Assembly: GCF_001441535.1 (NCBI RefSeq)
Contig: NZ_LMAU01000003.1
Coordinates: 310,001 to 374,000, forward strand
Source of the DNA: Tsuneonella troitsensis
GTDB lineage: Bacteria; Pseudomonadota; Alphaproteobacteria; Sphingomonadales; Sphingomonadaceae
Direction: 5' to 3'
DNA length: 64,000 bases
Shown here: positions 7,359 through 16,340 of the stretch, one piece after another
How positions within the stretch are numbered: position 1 is the first letter of the stretch
Layout: the number at the start of each line of letters is the position of its first letter
Notes under the pieces: generated by a model
The model's input: the letters and a program-made list of their open reading frames with translations, nothing else
Databases searched by the model: none
Told to the model about the DNA's origin: nothing
Made by a program: the position numbers and the translations under genes

Positions 7359-9317
7359 ATGTCGCGCACCGAAGCAGGCTCTCCGCACGATCCGCGCGGC
7401 CAGGAACGCTTTCTCGAGGAGCGGGCGACCTACACGGTCAAGGGCGCGGGCGCGCAGCCCGATATCGAGGCGGGGGTCGCCGCGATCCGCGAGACCGTCC
7501 GTACGCTGAAGCCGCTCCCGGGCGTGTACCGGATGCTCGATGCGCGCGGCGATGTGCTCTACGTCGGCAAGGCGCGCAGCCTGAAAGCGCGGGTGGCGAA
7601 CTACACGCAGGTCAAGGCGCTCTCCAACCGGTTGAAGCGGATGGTCAGCCAGACGCGCGGCATGGAAATCGTCGTCACCAATTCGGAGGCCGAGGCGCTG
7701 CTGCTCGAAGCGCAGCTGATCAAGCGCTTCCGCCCGCCGTACAACGTGCTGCTGCGCGACGACAAGAGCTTCCCGTTCATCCTGCTGCGGGGCGAGCATG
7801 CCTTTCCGCGGATCAGCAAGCATCGCGGCGCGCGGCGGGCCAAGGGCAATTACTACGGCCCTTTCGCCAGCGCCGGCGCGGTCAACGTGACGATCAATGC
7901 GCTGCAGAAACTGTTCCTGCTAAGATCCTGCACCGACAGCTTTTTCGCCCGCCGCGACCGGCCGTGCCTGCTCTACCAGATCAAGCGCTGCAGCGCCCCG
8001 TGCGTCGGCCGGATCGACGAGGCCGGCTATGCCGAACTGGTCGCCGAGACCAAGGAGTTCCTGTCCGGCAAGTCGGGCGCGGTGCAGAAGAAGATCGAGG
8101 TGCAGATGGCCCAGGCGGCCGAGGCGCTCGACTTCGAACGCGCGGCGATGCTGCGCGACCGGCTGCGCGCGGCAACCGCGATCCAGGGCAGCCAGGCGAT
8201 CAACGCGCAGGGCGTGGGCGATGCCGACGTCTTCGCGCTGGCGGAGAAGGGCGGGCAGATGGGCGTGCAGGCGTTCTTCATCCGCGGCGGGCAGAACTGG
8301 GGCCATCGCACCTTCTACCCCAGCCACACCGCCGAGATCGACCCCGACCAGGTGCTCGCCGACGTGCTGCTGCAGTTCTACGAGGAAGTGCCCCCGCCGC
8401 GCACGATCCTGGTCGACCGGACCCTGCCCGAGCAGGAGCTGATCGCCGAGGCCCTGTGCGAAAAGGCGGGTCACGGCGTCGACATCTCGATCCCGCAGCG
8501 CGGCCTGCGCCGCAAGCTGATGAGCCAGGCGCAGCGCAACGCGGTCGAGGCGCTGGAGCGTCGCCTGGCGGAAAGCGGCACCAAGGCCCGGCTCCTGCGC
8601 GAGCTGGCCGAATTCCTCGAGCTCGACGCCCCGCCGCGGCGGATCGAGGTCTACGACAACAGCCACATCCAGGGCGACAAGGCGCTGGGCGCGATGGTCG
8701 TAGCCGGGCCGGAAGGCTTCGTGAAGGGCCAGTATCGCAAGTTCAACATCAAGACCGCCCAGACCAACGACGACTTCGCGATGATGCGCGAGGTGATGAC
8801 GCGGCGGTTCGCCCGCGCGCTCGAACAGGATCCCGACCGCGAGCAGGGCGGGGAGAACGGGGTCTGGCCCGATCTCGTCCTGATCGACGGCGGCAAGGGC
8901 CAGATGTCGAGCGTGAAGGACGCGCTCGAGGAACTGGGGATCGAGGACGTGCCGCTGATAGCGATCGCCAAGGGCCCGCACCACGGCAGGGAAGGCCGCG
9001 AGGTGTTCCACTTCCCCGACGGGCGCGAAAAGACCTTGCCGACCAATTCGCCGCTCTTGTTCTACCTCCAGACCCTGCGCGACGAGGTTCACCGCTTCGC
9101 CATCGGCGCGCACCGCGCCAAGCGCAGCCGCGCGATCACCGCCTCGCCGCTCGACGAGATCCCCGGCATCGGCCCGGGCCGCAAACGCGCGCTGCTGCTG
9201 GCCTTCGGCACCGCGAGCAAGGTCCGCGCCGCCTCCCTCGACGACCTCAAGCGCACCCCCGGCATCAGCGCCGGCGTGGCGCAGATGATATGGGATTTCT
9301 ATCACCCGGGGGAGTGA
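7359..9317 (+). CDS. uvrC: Excinuclease ABC subunit UvrC
   Basis: UvrC makes the dual incisions in nucleotide excision repair with UvrA and UvrB. Visible domains: GIY-YIG endonuclease at ~50-130 (LPGVYRMLDA, VLYVGKA); the Cys pair in the RPCLLYQIKRCSAPC region; a UVR domain (EALDFERAAMLRDRL) that binds UvrB; the RNase H-like UvrC domain (IEVYDNSHIQG, LVLIDGGKGQ) for 5' incision; and C-terminal helix-hairpin-helix motifs (IPGIGPGRKRALL). Length 652 aa is normal, with ~45 extra N-terminal residues before the GIY-YIG core. No ribosome binding site precedes the ATG. It ends 12 nt from the convergent kup gene. Confidence 0.96.
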   Translation: MSRTEAGSPHDPRGQERFLEERATYTVKGAGAQPDIEAGVAAIRETVRTLKPLPGVYRMLDARGDVLYVGKARSLKARVANYTQVKALSNRLKRMVSQTRGMEIVVTNSEAEALLLEAQLIKRFRPPYNVLLRDDKSFPFILLRGEHAFPRISKHRGARRAKGNYYGPFASAGAVNVTINALQKLFLLRSCTDSFFARRDRPCLLYQIKRCSAPCVGRIDEAGYAELVAETKEFLSGKSGAVQKKIEVQMAQAAEALDFERAAMLRDRLRAATAIQGSQAINAQGVGDADVFALAEKGGQMGVQAFFIRGGQNWGHRTFYPSHTAEIDPDQVLADVLLQFYEEVPPPRTILVDRTLPEQELIAEALCEKAGHGVDISIPQRGLRRKLMSQAQRNAVEALERRLAESGTKARLLRELAEFLELDAPPRRIEVYDNSHIQGDKALGAMVVAGPEGFVKGQYRKFNIKTAQTNDDFAMMREVMTRRFARALEQDPDREQGGENGVWPDLVLIDGGKGQMSSVKDALEELGIEDVPLIAIAKGPHHGREGREVFHFPDGREKTLPTNSPLLFYLQTLRDEVHRFAIGAHRAKRSRAITASPLDEIPGIGPGRKRALLLAFGTASKVRAASLDDLKRTPGISAGVAQMIWDFYHPGE

Positions 9318-9329
9318 GCGGGCGCGGGA

Positions 9330-11261
9330 TCAGATTCTCAGCTGACTGCCCAGTTCCACGACGCGGTTCGTCGGCAACTTGAAGAAATCCATCGCGGATT
9401 CCGACGTTTTCAGCATCCAGGCGAACAGGCGTTCGCGCCACAATGCCATTCCGGCGACGTCCCGCGAAGCGATCAGCTTCTGGCGTCCGAGGAAAAAGCT
9501 GGTCCGCATCAGGTCGAGCGAGGCGCCGCATGGCTGCTCGATGGCGGCAAGATCGCGCGGCACGTCGACGTCGTCCATGAAGCCGTAGTGCAGCGTGACG
9601 CGGTGGAAGCCGTGGCTCAGGCTCGTCACCTGCAACCGCTCTTCCGGAGCGATCGATGGAACCTCTTCCACCTTCACCGTCAGGATCAGGATGCGCTCGT
9701 GCAGAACCTGGTTGTGCTTGAGGTTGTGCAACAGAGCCGCCGGAACGCCTTCGCTGGCGGCGGTCAAGAATACCGCCGTACCCCCGATCCTGTGCACAGA
9801 GGGTCCCGCCGAATCGATGAAGACATCGAGAGGCACGGTATCGGCGGCCAGCTTGTCCCGCATCAGTTGCCGGCCCTTGGCCCACGTCGTCAGCAGGACG
9901 AAGATCACGCCCGCGACCACCAGCGGAAACCACCCGCCGTCGGCGACCTTGGTGATGTTCGAAGCGAAGAACGTGCCGTCCACGATAGCGAAAAGCGCAA
10001 TCGTGGTGCCCGCCACGACGCGGTTCCACCGCCACACGTGGAAGACCAGGAACGCGAGCATCGCGGTGGTGATGATCATCGTACCCACGACCGATATGCC
10101 ATAGGCCGAGGCGAGCCGCGTGGATTCGCCGAAGCTGGCGATCAGCACGAGCACCATGATGAGCAGACCCCAGTTGACCGAAGGAATGTAGATCTGCCCG
10201 ACAGCGCGCTCGCTCGTGTGCAGAGTCTTGAGGCGGGGGATGAAGCCGAGCTGTATCGCCTGGTGCGTGACCGAGAATGCCCCCGATATGACCGCCTGGC
10301 TCGCGATGATCGTAGCCGCCGTAGCGATCAGCACGAGCGGAAGGCGGGCCCATTCCGGTGCCATGAGGTAGAACGGGTTCTCTACCGCCGCGGGATTGCC
10401 CAGCAGCAATGCGCCCTGACCCATGTAGTTGAGCATCAGGCACGGATAGACCAACGTCAGCCAGCTCAATCCGATCGCCTTGCGGCCGAAGTGGCCCATG
10501 TCCGCATAGAGTGTCTCGGCACCGGTCACCGCAAGGAACACCGAACCCATCGCCAGGAATGCGAGCTTGGGGTCGTAAGCGAAAAACTGGATCGCCCATA
10601 TCGGGTTGGCGATTCCCAGGACCTCCGGGCGTGCGACGATGTTCGCCACGCCCAGAACGGCCAGCGCAGCGAAGTAGATCAGCACGATTGGCCCGAAAAG
10701 CTTTCCGATCCGCGCGGTACCACGCGACTGGATCAGGAAGAGGGCGATCAGGATCAGCGACGCGAGCGGCACGACTAGCGGTTCGAGCCGCTCCTCGACG
10801 ATGGTCAGGCCTTCGACCGCGGACAGCACGGATATTGCCGGGGTGAGCATGGCATCGCCATAGAACAGCGCCGCTGCCAGTACGCCGAGGGCAACCAAAG
10901 TCGCCTGTTGCCGGACGCCGCTAATATGGCGCGAAATCAGCGCCAGCAGCGCGAACGATCCACCTTCGCCCTTGTTGTCGGCACGCATAGCCACAAAGAC
11001 GTACTTGAGCGTGACGATCAGCATCAGCGACCAGAACACCAGGCTCAGGACCCCGAAGATATGCATCCGGTCCACGGCCAGCGGGTGGGGGCCGATGAAA
11101 CTTTCCTTCATGGCGTATAACGGAGACGTACCGATATCGCCGAACACGACGCCTATCGCGCCCAGCATCAGGGCGGGAAGGGCCGGGGGCGCGGGTTTCG
11201 CGAGCGGGGCGGGCGGGGCAATCTGTTCCTCGCCGGGTTGGATGGTTGTCAGGTCCTTCAA
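9330..11261 (-). CDS. kup: Kup-type low-affinity potassium uptake transporter
   Basis: About 12 hydrophobic segments and the family signature GAIGVVFGDIGTSPLYA identify a KUP/HAK proton-coupled K+ transporter of the inner membrane, followed by the usual ~150-aa cytoplasmic C-terminal domain. The open frame runs up to a GTG at 11366, but the first ~35 codons (ata, cga, tca, aca, aat, tat) are unlike this genome and would overlap the divergent regulator. I therefore prefer TTG 11261, giving 643 aa, close to the family norm. The only in-frame ATG (at the MLGAIG segment) would cut into the first membrane helix. The start remains uncertain. The divergent neighbour is a Kdp-derived transcription factor that may control it. 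Confidence 0.9.
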   Translation of the reverse strand: MKDLTTIQPGEEQIAPPAPLAKPAPPALPALMLGAIGVVFGDIGTSPLYAMKESFIGPHPLAVDRMHIFGVLSLVFWSLMLIVTLKYVFVAMRADNKGEGGSFALLALISRHISGVRQQATLVALGVLAAALFYGDAMLTPAISVLSAVEGLTIVEERLEPLVVPLASLILIALFLIQSRGTARIGKLFGPIVLIYFAALAVLGVANIVARPEVLGIANPIWAIQFFAYDPKLAFLAMGSVFLAVTGAETLYADMGHFGRKAIGLSWLTLVYPCLMLNYMGQGALLLGNPAAVENPFYLMAPEWARLPLVLIATAATIIASQAVISGAFSVTHQAIQLGFIPRLKTLHTSERAVGQIYIPSVNWGLLIMVLVLIASFGESTRLASAYGISVVGTMIITTAMLAFLVFHVWRWNRVVAGTTIALFAIVDGTFFASNITKVADGGWFPLVVAGVIFVLLTTWAKGRQLMRDKLAADTVPLDVFIDSAGPSVHRIGGTAVFLTAASEGVPAALLHNLKHNQVLHERILILTVKVEEVPSIAPEERLQVTSLSHGFHRVTLHYGFMDDVDVPRDLAAIEQPCGASLDLMRTSFFLGRQKLIASRDVAGMALWRERLFAWMLKTSESAMDFFKLPTNRVVELGSQLRI

Positions 11262-11354
11262 GTGGGCGAGACCCGCATAAAGATTCCATGTGGATTTGAG
11301 CGGATCGCCGATTTCGTACTCGACTGACGCCTTTCGCGCGCCGATCACTATTTC

Positions 11355-12701
11355 ATGGATACGCACTTTCCAGGCATTCGCGAGGGACAGTCCCTGACGA
11401 GCAAGTGGGCAGGCTTTTTCCTCGCCCTGCTGGGTATCGTGGCGGCGACCATCGCAGGTCTGCTCATTGCTGAGCGGTGGGGGACTGCACCCGCGGTACT
11501 GCTCTACCTTCTCCCTGTGCTGGGGGCGGCAATATACGGCGGAGTGTGGCTGTCACTCGCGGCTGCCCTGATCGCCACGCTGGCCTACAACTACTTCTTC
11601 ACCGCCCCCTTCCAGACGCTGATGATCAGTCGGCCGTCGGACATCGTCACGGTCTTCGTGCTGTTCATCGTCGCCTTGGTGACGAGCAGCCTCGCCGGAT
11701 CGCTGCGTGAGCAAAAGCAGATTGCCGCAGCGCACGCGGGGAGGAACGCAACGATAGCGGGCTTCGCCCGTCGCCTGCTCTCGTGCGCGGACGAGGAAGC
11801 CATCTTCGGCGTCACGGTCCGCGAGCTTGCCCGGCTGTTTCGCTGCGATGCCGTTCTGGTGAGTGACGAGCAGGACCCGCACGCCGTCGCCAGCTCACCC
11901 CGCGAGCCCAGTTTGTCGCCAGCCGACCTCGCCGCCGCGGCGCATGTCATTGCAGCGGGCGAGCCGGCTGGTCGCGGCGTGCGCCGGGCCGCGACGATCG
12001 CCGACTGGCAGTTCCATCCCGTTCGCGTTCCAGTGGGCGTGCGCGTAGCCGTCGGCCTGTCACGTGATGACGGTATGCCCCCCGTCGCGACCGATCAGAT
12101 GGTTCTGCTCGAGAACCTCTTGGACCAGACCGCGCTCGCCCTGGCGCGCGCGCGGGCCGAACGCGATGCGCGCGACCTTGTCGCCCTGCGCGAGCGTGAC
12201 AGCATGCGCGACGCGCTGTTGTCCACCATCGGGCAGGACGTGAAGCCCAGCCTCAATGCGATCAGTGCGGGCGTCCGCTCGCTCCGCCGTTCGGGCACGG
12301 CAGACAAGGTGGCCGTTTCGGCGGTGGCGGCCGAGACGACCAAACTGGATCGTTACATCGACAACCTGCTAGACCTCGCTCCTGGAGCGGATCGTGAGCC
12401 CATCGTGATCGGAGACGTCGCGATCGACCTGTACCGCCGCACTGTGACCAAGGGCGCCGAAAGCGTTCACCTGACACCGAAGGAGTACGCGGTCCTTGCC
12501 GAACTGGCGAAACACGCCGGCCGGGTGCTGACGCACAGACAACTGCTTCGCGCCATATGGGGGCCTGCACGGCAAGATCAGATCGATTACCTGCGGGTTG
12601 CCATCCGGGCGCTGCGGCAGAAGCTGGAAGATGACCCGGCAGACCCCCTGCTGATCCTCAACGAACCGGCGGTGGGTTACCGGTTGGCTGGCTCGCGATG
12701 A
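11355..12701 (+). CDS. Membrane-bound KdpD-KdpE hybrid transcription regulator without kinase or receiver domain
   Basis: Four transmembrane helices at ~18-40, 45-62, 64-80 and 95-115 match the DUF4118/KdpD membrane module. A GAF-like domain follows at ~130-280. A dimerisation-helix remnant at ~283-345 reads DALLSTIGQDVKPSL, where KdpD-type kinases have S-H-D-L-R-T-P-L; the phospho-accepting His is Gln294. The HATPase domain is absent. Instead residues ~350-448 are an OmpR/KdpE winged helix (VHLTPKEYAVLAELAKHAG, LRQKLEDDPADP, GYRLAG). No receiver domain is present. I infer a one-component, ToxR/CadC-like membrane regulator built from a Kdp two-component pair, probably sensing K+ or turgor and acting on divergent kup. 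No Shine-Dalgarno is obvious before ATG 11355. No kdpFABC is in the window. Confidence 0.85.
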   Translation: MDTHFPGIREGQSLTSKWAGFFLALLGIVAATIAGLLIAERWGTAPAVLLYLLPVLGAAIYGGVWLSLAAALIATLAYNYFFTAPFQTLMISRPSDIVTVFVLFIVALVTSSLAGSLREQKQIAAAHAGRNATIAGFARRLLSCADEEAIFGVTVRELARLFRCDAVLVSDEQDPHAVASSPREPSLSPADLAAAAHVIAAGEPAGRGVRRAATIADWQFHPVRVPVGVRVAVGLSRDDGMPPVATDQMVLLENLLDQTALALARARAERDARDLVALRERDSMRDALLSTIGQDVKPSLNAISAGVRSLRRSGTADKVAVSAVAAETTKLDRYIDNLLDLAPGADREPIVIGDVAIDLYRRTVTKGAESVHLTPKEYAVLAELAKHAGRVLTHRQLLRAIWGPARQDQIDYLRVAIRALRQKLEDDPADPLLILNEPAVGYRLAGSR

Positions 12702-13061
12702 TTTGGAGGCGACTGCACGGAACCTATGAGCGCAACGAATTCCTCGGCGGTCGTCGGAGGCCTTCTCCTTTCCTGGCACAGGGCCAGAAGAGCGCCTCAA
12801 GCAAACAGTTTTCCTACTCGTCGGCGGGCGGGTAACCTCTGCGACGGCTCTTTCATACCGTCGATCCTGCTTGCCGCGCGAAGATGCCGTCGTTCTTCGT
12901 CATGAACGTGAACTTCGCGAATTTTCACCGTGCGGCCGTCGCGTCTCGCATGAGTGAACTTGGCGATGTTCGCGTTCGTCCGCCGCCCAAACGAAAAGGG
13001 GCGCCGGATCGCTCCGACGCCCCTCTTGGTGATTTCTTGAAGTAATCCCGTCCGCGAAGGC
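12702..13061. other. Intergenic stretch without a recognised gene
   Basis: About 360 bp between the hybrid regulator and the 100-aa gene. No frame here has sphingomonad-like codon use or a recognisable product. The only structure I can support is the terminator hairpin at 12994-13024, belonging to the minus-strand gene. Confidence 0.6.
12994..13024 (-). terminator. Rho-independent terminator of the 100-aa gene
   Basis: On the minus strand a 12-bp stem (aggggcgtcgga / tccggcgcccct, one G-U pair) with loop gcga is followed directly by TTTT. It lies 38 bp after the stop codon of the gene ending at 13062. Confidence 0.8.
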
Positions 13062-13364
13062 TCAGGCCTGGCGGGTGCCCGACATCGGCATCGAACCGAA
13101 TGCGCCGGCGTTGACCGAACCGGTCAGGCTGTCGCCGTCGACCGTGGCGCTGCCTTCCAGCTTCATCGGCATCGGCACGGTCATGTTCATCGTCCACGTC
13201 AGCGTATTGCCGTCGATCTTGCCGTTCTCGATGTCCATCGAACCCATCGCGCCGGCATTCTTGCCGCTGAAGGTGCCGTCGCCGTTGTCGGTGACGGTAA
13301 ACACGCTCTTCTGGTCGCCCATCGGGGTCTTGGTGACGCAATCGTAGCTTCCGGCAACGCCCAT
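13062..13364 (-). CDS. Conserved-looking hypothetical protein, 100 aa, beta-rich
   Basis: I do not know the function. From ATG 13364, preceded by AAGGAGA, the product begins MGVAGSYDCVTKTPMGDQ. It shows repeated short beta segments with Gly/Asn/Asp turns (TVTDNGDGTFSG, NGKIDGNTLTW, VDGDSLTG), like small beta-sandwich or lipocalin-like proteins. There is no signal peptide. Met-rich patches (MNMTVPMPM, GSMPMSG) are notable. The longer frame to 13403 has no better start. It has its own terminator, so it appears monocistronic. Confidence 0.65.
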   Translation of the reverse strand: MGVAGSYDCVTKTPMGDQKSVFTVTDNGDGTFSGKNAGAMGSMDIENGKIDGNTLTWTMNMTVPMPMKLEGSATVDGDSLTGSVNAGAFGSMPMSGTRQA

Positions 13365-13445
13365 CGTAGTCTCTCCTTGTTCGCGGCGGTGTAGCTGCCT
13401 CAATCGGCCCTGCTTACACCGCTGTCAATTCCTCGAACGCTCCAC

Positions 13446-16298
13446 TCATTGGGGTTCGCGATATTCGATCGGCAGGCCGAGGCCGGTGAGCTGGCTCTCG
13501 ATCACCTTGCGGTCGCCCACCACGATCACGACCATTCCGTCGGGTTGCAGGTATTGCGCTGCGGCGGCATCGATCTCGGCCGCATCGATCCCGCGGTAAA
13601 TCTCGCCCAGCCGCGCCTGGTAGTCGTCGGGGCGTCCGAAGCGGCGGTTGGTCAGCAGGGCGCCCAGCACCTGGCTGTTGGTCTGGAACCGGGTCGGCAG
13701 GTTGGCGATGTTGCCTTCGGTCACCCGCTGCAGCTCGACCGCGTCGACCCCCTTACCGGCCGGGAAGGCCTTCATCTGCTCGAAGATGGCCTTGATCGAA
13801 TCGCCGGTGCGGTCCGCCTGGACCAGCGTCTGCGCGATCGCCGCGCGCGGGCCGACGACGCCAGTCAGGCCGGTGCCGACGCCGTAGGTCCAGCCCTTGG
13901 TCTCGCGCAGGTCCATGTTGAGCCGCGACAGGAAGCCGCTGCCGATCACCTCGTTGGCGAGGTCGAGCGCCTCGGTGTCCTTCGCGGTGCCGGTAAGCGG
14001 CAGGATGCGGCCCAGCAGCAGCATCGAGCTGGGCGAATTCGGGCGGTCGATCAGCACGATGCGCGGCGACGGCGGCGGAGTGGGCGCGGACAGGTCCTTG
14101 GTCGGGGCAGGAACCGCTGGCTTCGTCCAGTTGCCGAACGCCGCCTCGAGCCGGGGGAGCAGGTCGCCCATCGCCACGTCGCCGACGACGGTGATGGCGG
14201 CCTTGTCGGGCCGCACCCAGCTAGCATGGGTGGTCCGCAGCGCGGCGGGGTCGAGCGTCTGGACCACCTCGGCAGTGCCGAGCGCACCGACCGAGCCGTA
14301 CGGGTGGGCCGAGCCGTAGAGGATCGGGTCCAGCGCCCGCGCCGCGATCGACTGCGGGGTCGCCAGCGCCTGCTGGATCGACGCCAGCCGCTGGTTGCGG
14401 ACGCGGACCACGTCGGCATCGGCAAAGGCGGGATTGCGGACGATGTCGGCCATCAGCGCCAGTGACGGGGCGAGGTTGGCGGTGAGCGCGGTCATCTGGA
14501 CCGAGCTGACGTCGCGGCCGGTGGCGGCGGAAATGTTCGCGCCCAGCCGCTCTTCTTCCTCCGCGATCTGCTGCGCGGTGCGGCTGGTGGTCGCTTCCTT
14601 GAGCAGGTCCATCATCAGCGCCTGAGTGCCGGCACGAGCCGAACCGTCGGCGGCCGAGCCGGCGTCGAACTCGATCGCCATGCTCACCTTGGGGATCGCG
14701 CTGCGCCGTGCGAGCGAGACCGGGATGCCGTTCGACAGCGTGGCACGCTCCACCGCGGGGAAGACCAGCGGCTTGACCGGGCCCACTTCGGGCATCGCGC
14801 GCGGCGGGCCTTGGGTGATCGGAGGAGCGGGCAGCTTTGCGTCGGGCTTGGGCGGAGGCACGGTGCCTTCGTCGCCCCAGCCGCCCAACGTCGCACCCTT
14901 CTCGGTGCGCGTTCCGGGCACCACGGCCAGCTTGTAGACGGGGCGCGTCATCCAGCGCTGCATCGCGTCGCGCACGCCGTCAGGGCGGACCGCGGCAAGC
15001 GCCGCGAGCTGGCGTTTGTAGAAGCCGGGATCGCCGGTGTAGAGTTCGCCCTCGGCCAGAGTCGAACCCTTGCCGCCGAAGTCGCCCACCTGCTCAAGCC
15101 CGTCGATCTGGCCGCTGACGAGTACTGTCGCGGCGCGCTGCAGTTCGTCCTCGGTCGGTCCGCTGGCGAGGTATTCGGCGATCAGCGCATCGAGCCGTGC
15201 CTCGGCGGCGGCGCGGTCCACTCCGGGGCGAATGTCCATCGAGATCGTGGCAGTGCCGAGCTGTTCGTCCTGATCGTAGTAGGATGATACGCGCACAGCC
15301 AACTGCTCCTCGCGAACGAGGATCCGGTCGAGCCGCGAGGACGCGAGCCCGCCGAGGACGCCGAGCCCGACGGTCAGCGGCGCGCTGTCGGCACTGGTCA
15401 TGCCCGGTCCGCTCCACAGGCGATAGACGCGCACCAGCGGCACTTGGTCGACATGGTCGCGGCTGACCGGGGCGGATAGGGTAACTGGGCCAGCCTCGGG
15501 CTGGGCTACTTCGGGCCCGCGCGGAATGTCGCCGAACCAGCGCTGCACTTTCTCCCGCGCCGTAGGTACGTCGATATCGCCGGTCAGGGAGAGGACGACG
15601 TTGTTGGGCCCGTAATTGTCGATGAACCACTTGCGTACGTCCGCGATCGACGCGGCATCGAGGTCCGCCATCGAACCGATGGTCGAGTGGCGATAGGGGT
15701 GACCGACCGGGTAAAGCCCCTCGCTGAACAGATAGCGCACGAGGCCGTAGGGCTGGCTGTCGCCCTGGTTCTTCTCGTTCTTGACCACGCCCCGTTGCTT
15801 GTCGAGCTTGTCCTGGTTCACCGCGCCGAGCAGGTGACCCATTCGGTCACTTTCCATCATCAGCGCCAGGTCGAGCGCACCGGTCGGAACCGTTTCGACA
15901 TAGTTGGTGCGATCCGGGCTGGTCGAACCATTTGTGCCCGTCGATCCCGCCGCTTCGAGGGGTATGTCGAAATTCTCGACGTTCTCGCTGCCGGTGAACA
16001 TGATGTGTTCGAAAAGGTGGGCGAAACCCGTCTTGCCACGCGGTTCATGCTTGGAGCCGACGCGATAGTACGTCGTGACCCCGATGACCGGCGCCTTGCG
16101 GTCCGAGTGCACGATCACCTTCAGCCCGTTATCGAGCTCGAACGTCTCGAACGGGATCGATACGGCCTCGACCAATTGCGATACCGGGACCGGATCAGCG
16201 CTCGCGATTCCGGCGGGTGCGGTCGTCTCGGAGGGCATCGTGGCGCAGGCAGTCAGCGAGAGCGCCAGCAGCCCGGCGGCGGGAAAGCGAAAGTTCAT
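13446..16298 (-). CDS. M16-family (pitrilysin-like) zinc metallopeptidase, lipoprotein, tandem two-domain
   Basis: The inverted zinc motif HLFEH (HxxEH) is at residues 94-98, within GFAHLFEHIMFTG. The downstream half (~residue 520 on) is a second, inactive M16 domain, so the ~950-aa protein is a fused two-domain peptidase. The start at ATG 16298 with GGGGA upstream gives a lipoprotein signal (LLALSLTAC, lipidated Cys18); the extra 13 codons in the longer frame would put charged residues before it. It should sit in the periplasm, membrane anchored, and degrade peptides. Downstream of it, 42 bp from its start on the same strand, lies the penicillin-acylase gene, so the two may be co-transcribed. 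Confidence 0.92.
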   Translation of the reverse strand: MNFRFPAAGLLALSLTACATMPSETTAPAGIASADPVPVSQLVEAVSIPFETFELDNGLKVIVHSDRKAPVIGVTTYYRVGSKHEPRGKTGFAHLFEHIMFTGSENVENFDIPLEAAGSTGTNGSTSPDRTNYVETVPTGALDLALMMESDRMGHLLGAVNQDKLDKQRGVVKNEKNQGDSQPYGLVRYLFSEGLYPVGHPYRHSTIGSMADLDAASIADVRKWFIDNYGPNNVVLSLTGDIDVPTAREKVQRWFGDIPRGPEVAQPEAGPVTLSAPVSRDHVDQVPLVRVYRLWSGPGMTSADSAPLTVGLGVLGGLASSRLDRILVREEQLAVRVSSYYDQDEQLGTATISMDIRPGVDRAAAEARLDALIAEYLASGPTEDELQRAATVLVSGQIDGLEQVGDFGGKGSTLAEGELYTGDPGFYKRQLAALAAVRPDGVRDAMQRWMTRPVYKLAVVPGTRTEKGATLGGWGDEGTVPPPKPDAKLPAPPITQGPPRAMPEVGPVKPLVFPAVERATLSNGIPVSLARRSAIPKVSMAIEFDAGSAADGSARAGTQALMMDLLKEATTSRTAQQIAEEEERLGANISAATGRDVSSVQMTALTANLAPSLALMADIVRNPAFADADVVRVRNQRLASIQQALATPQSIAARALDPILYGSAHPYGSVGALGTAEVVQTLDPAALRTTHASWVRPDKAAITVVGDVAMGDLLPRLEAAFGNWTKPAVPAPTKDLSAPTPPPSPRIVLIDRPNSPSSMLLLGRILPLTGTAKDTEALDLANEVIGSGFLSRLNMDLRETKGWTYGVGTGLTGVVGPRAAIAQTLVQADRTGDSIKAIFEQMKAFPAGKGVDAVELQRVTEGNIANLPTRFQTNSQVLGALLTNRRFGRPDDYQARLGEIYRGIDAAEIDAAAAQYLQPDGMVVIVVGDRKVIESQLTGLGLPIEYREPQ

Positions 16299-16340
16299 TA
16301 TAAAGTCCCCGGAATCGCGAATTTTCTTCTGGAACATGTC

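Noticed and set aside
11262-11366. Longer kup start at GTG 11366.
   Set aside because: Rare codons, no family homology in this part, and overlap with the divergent regulator; TTG 11261 gives the normal length.
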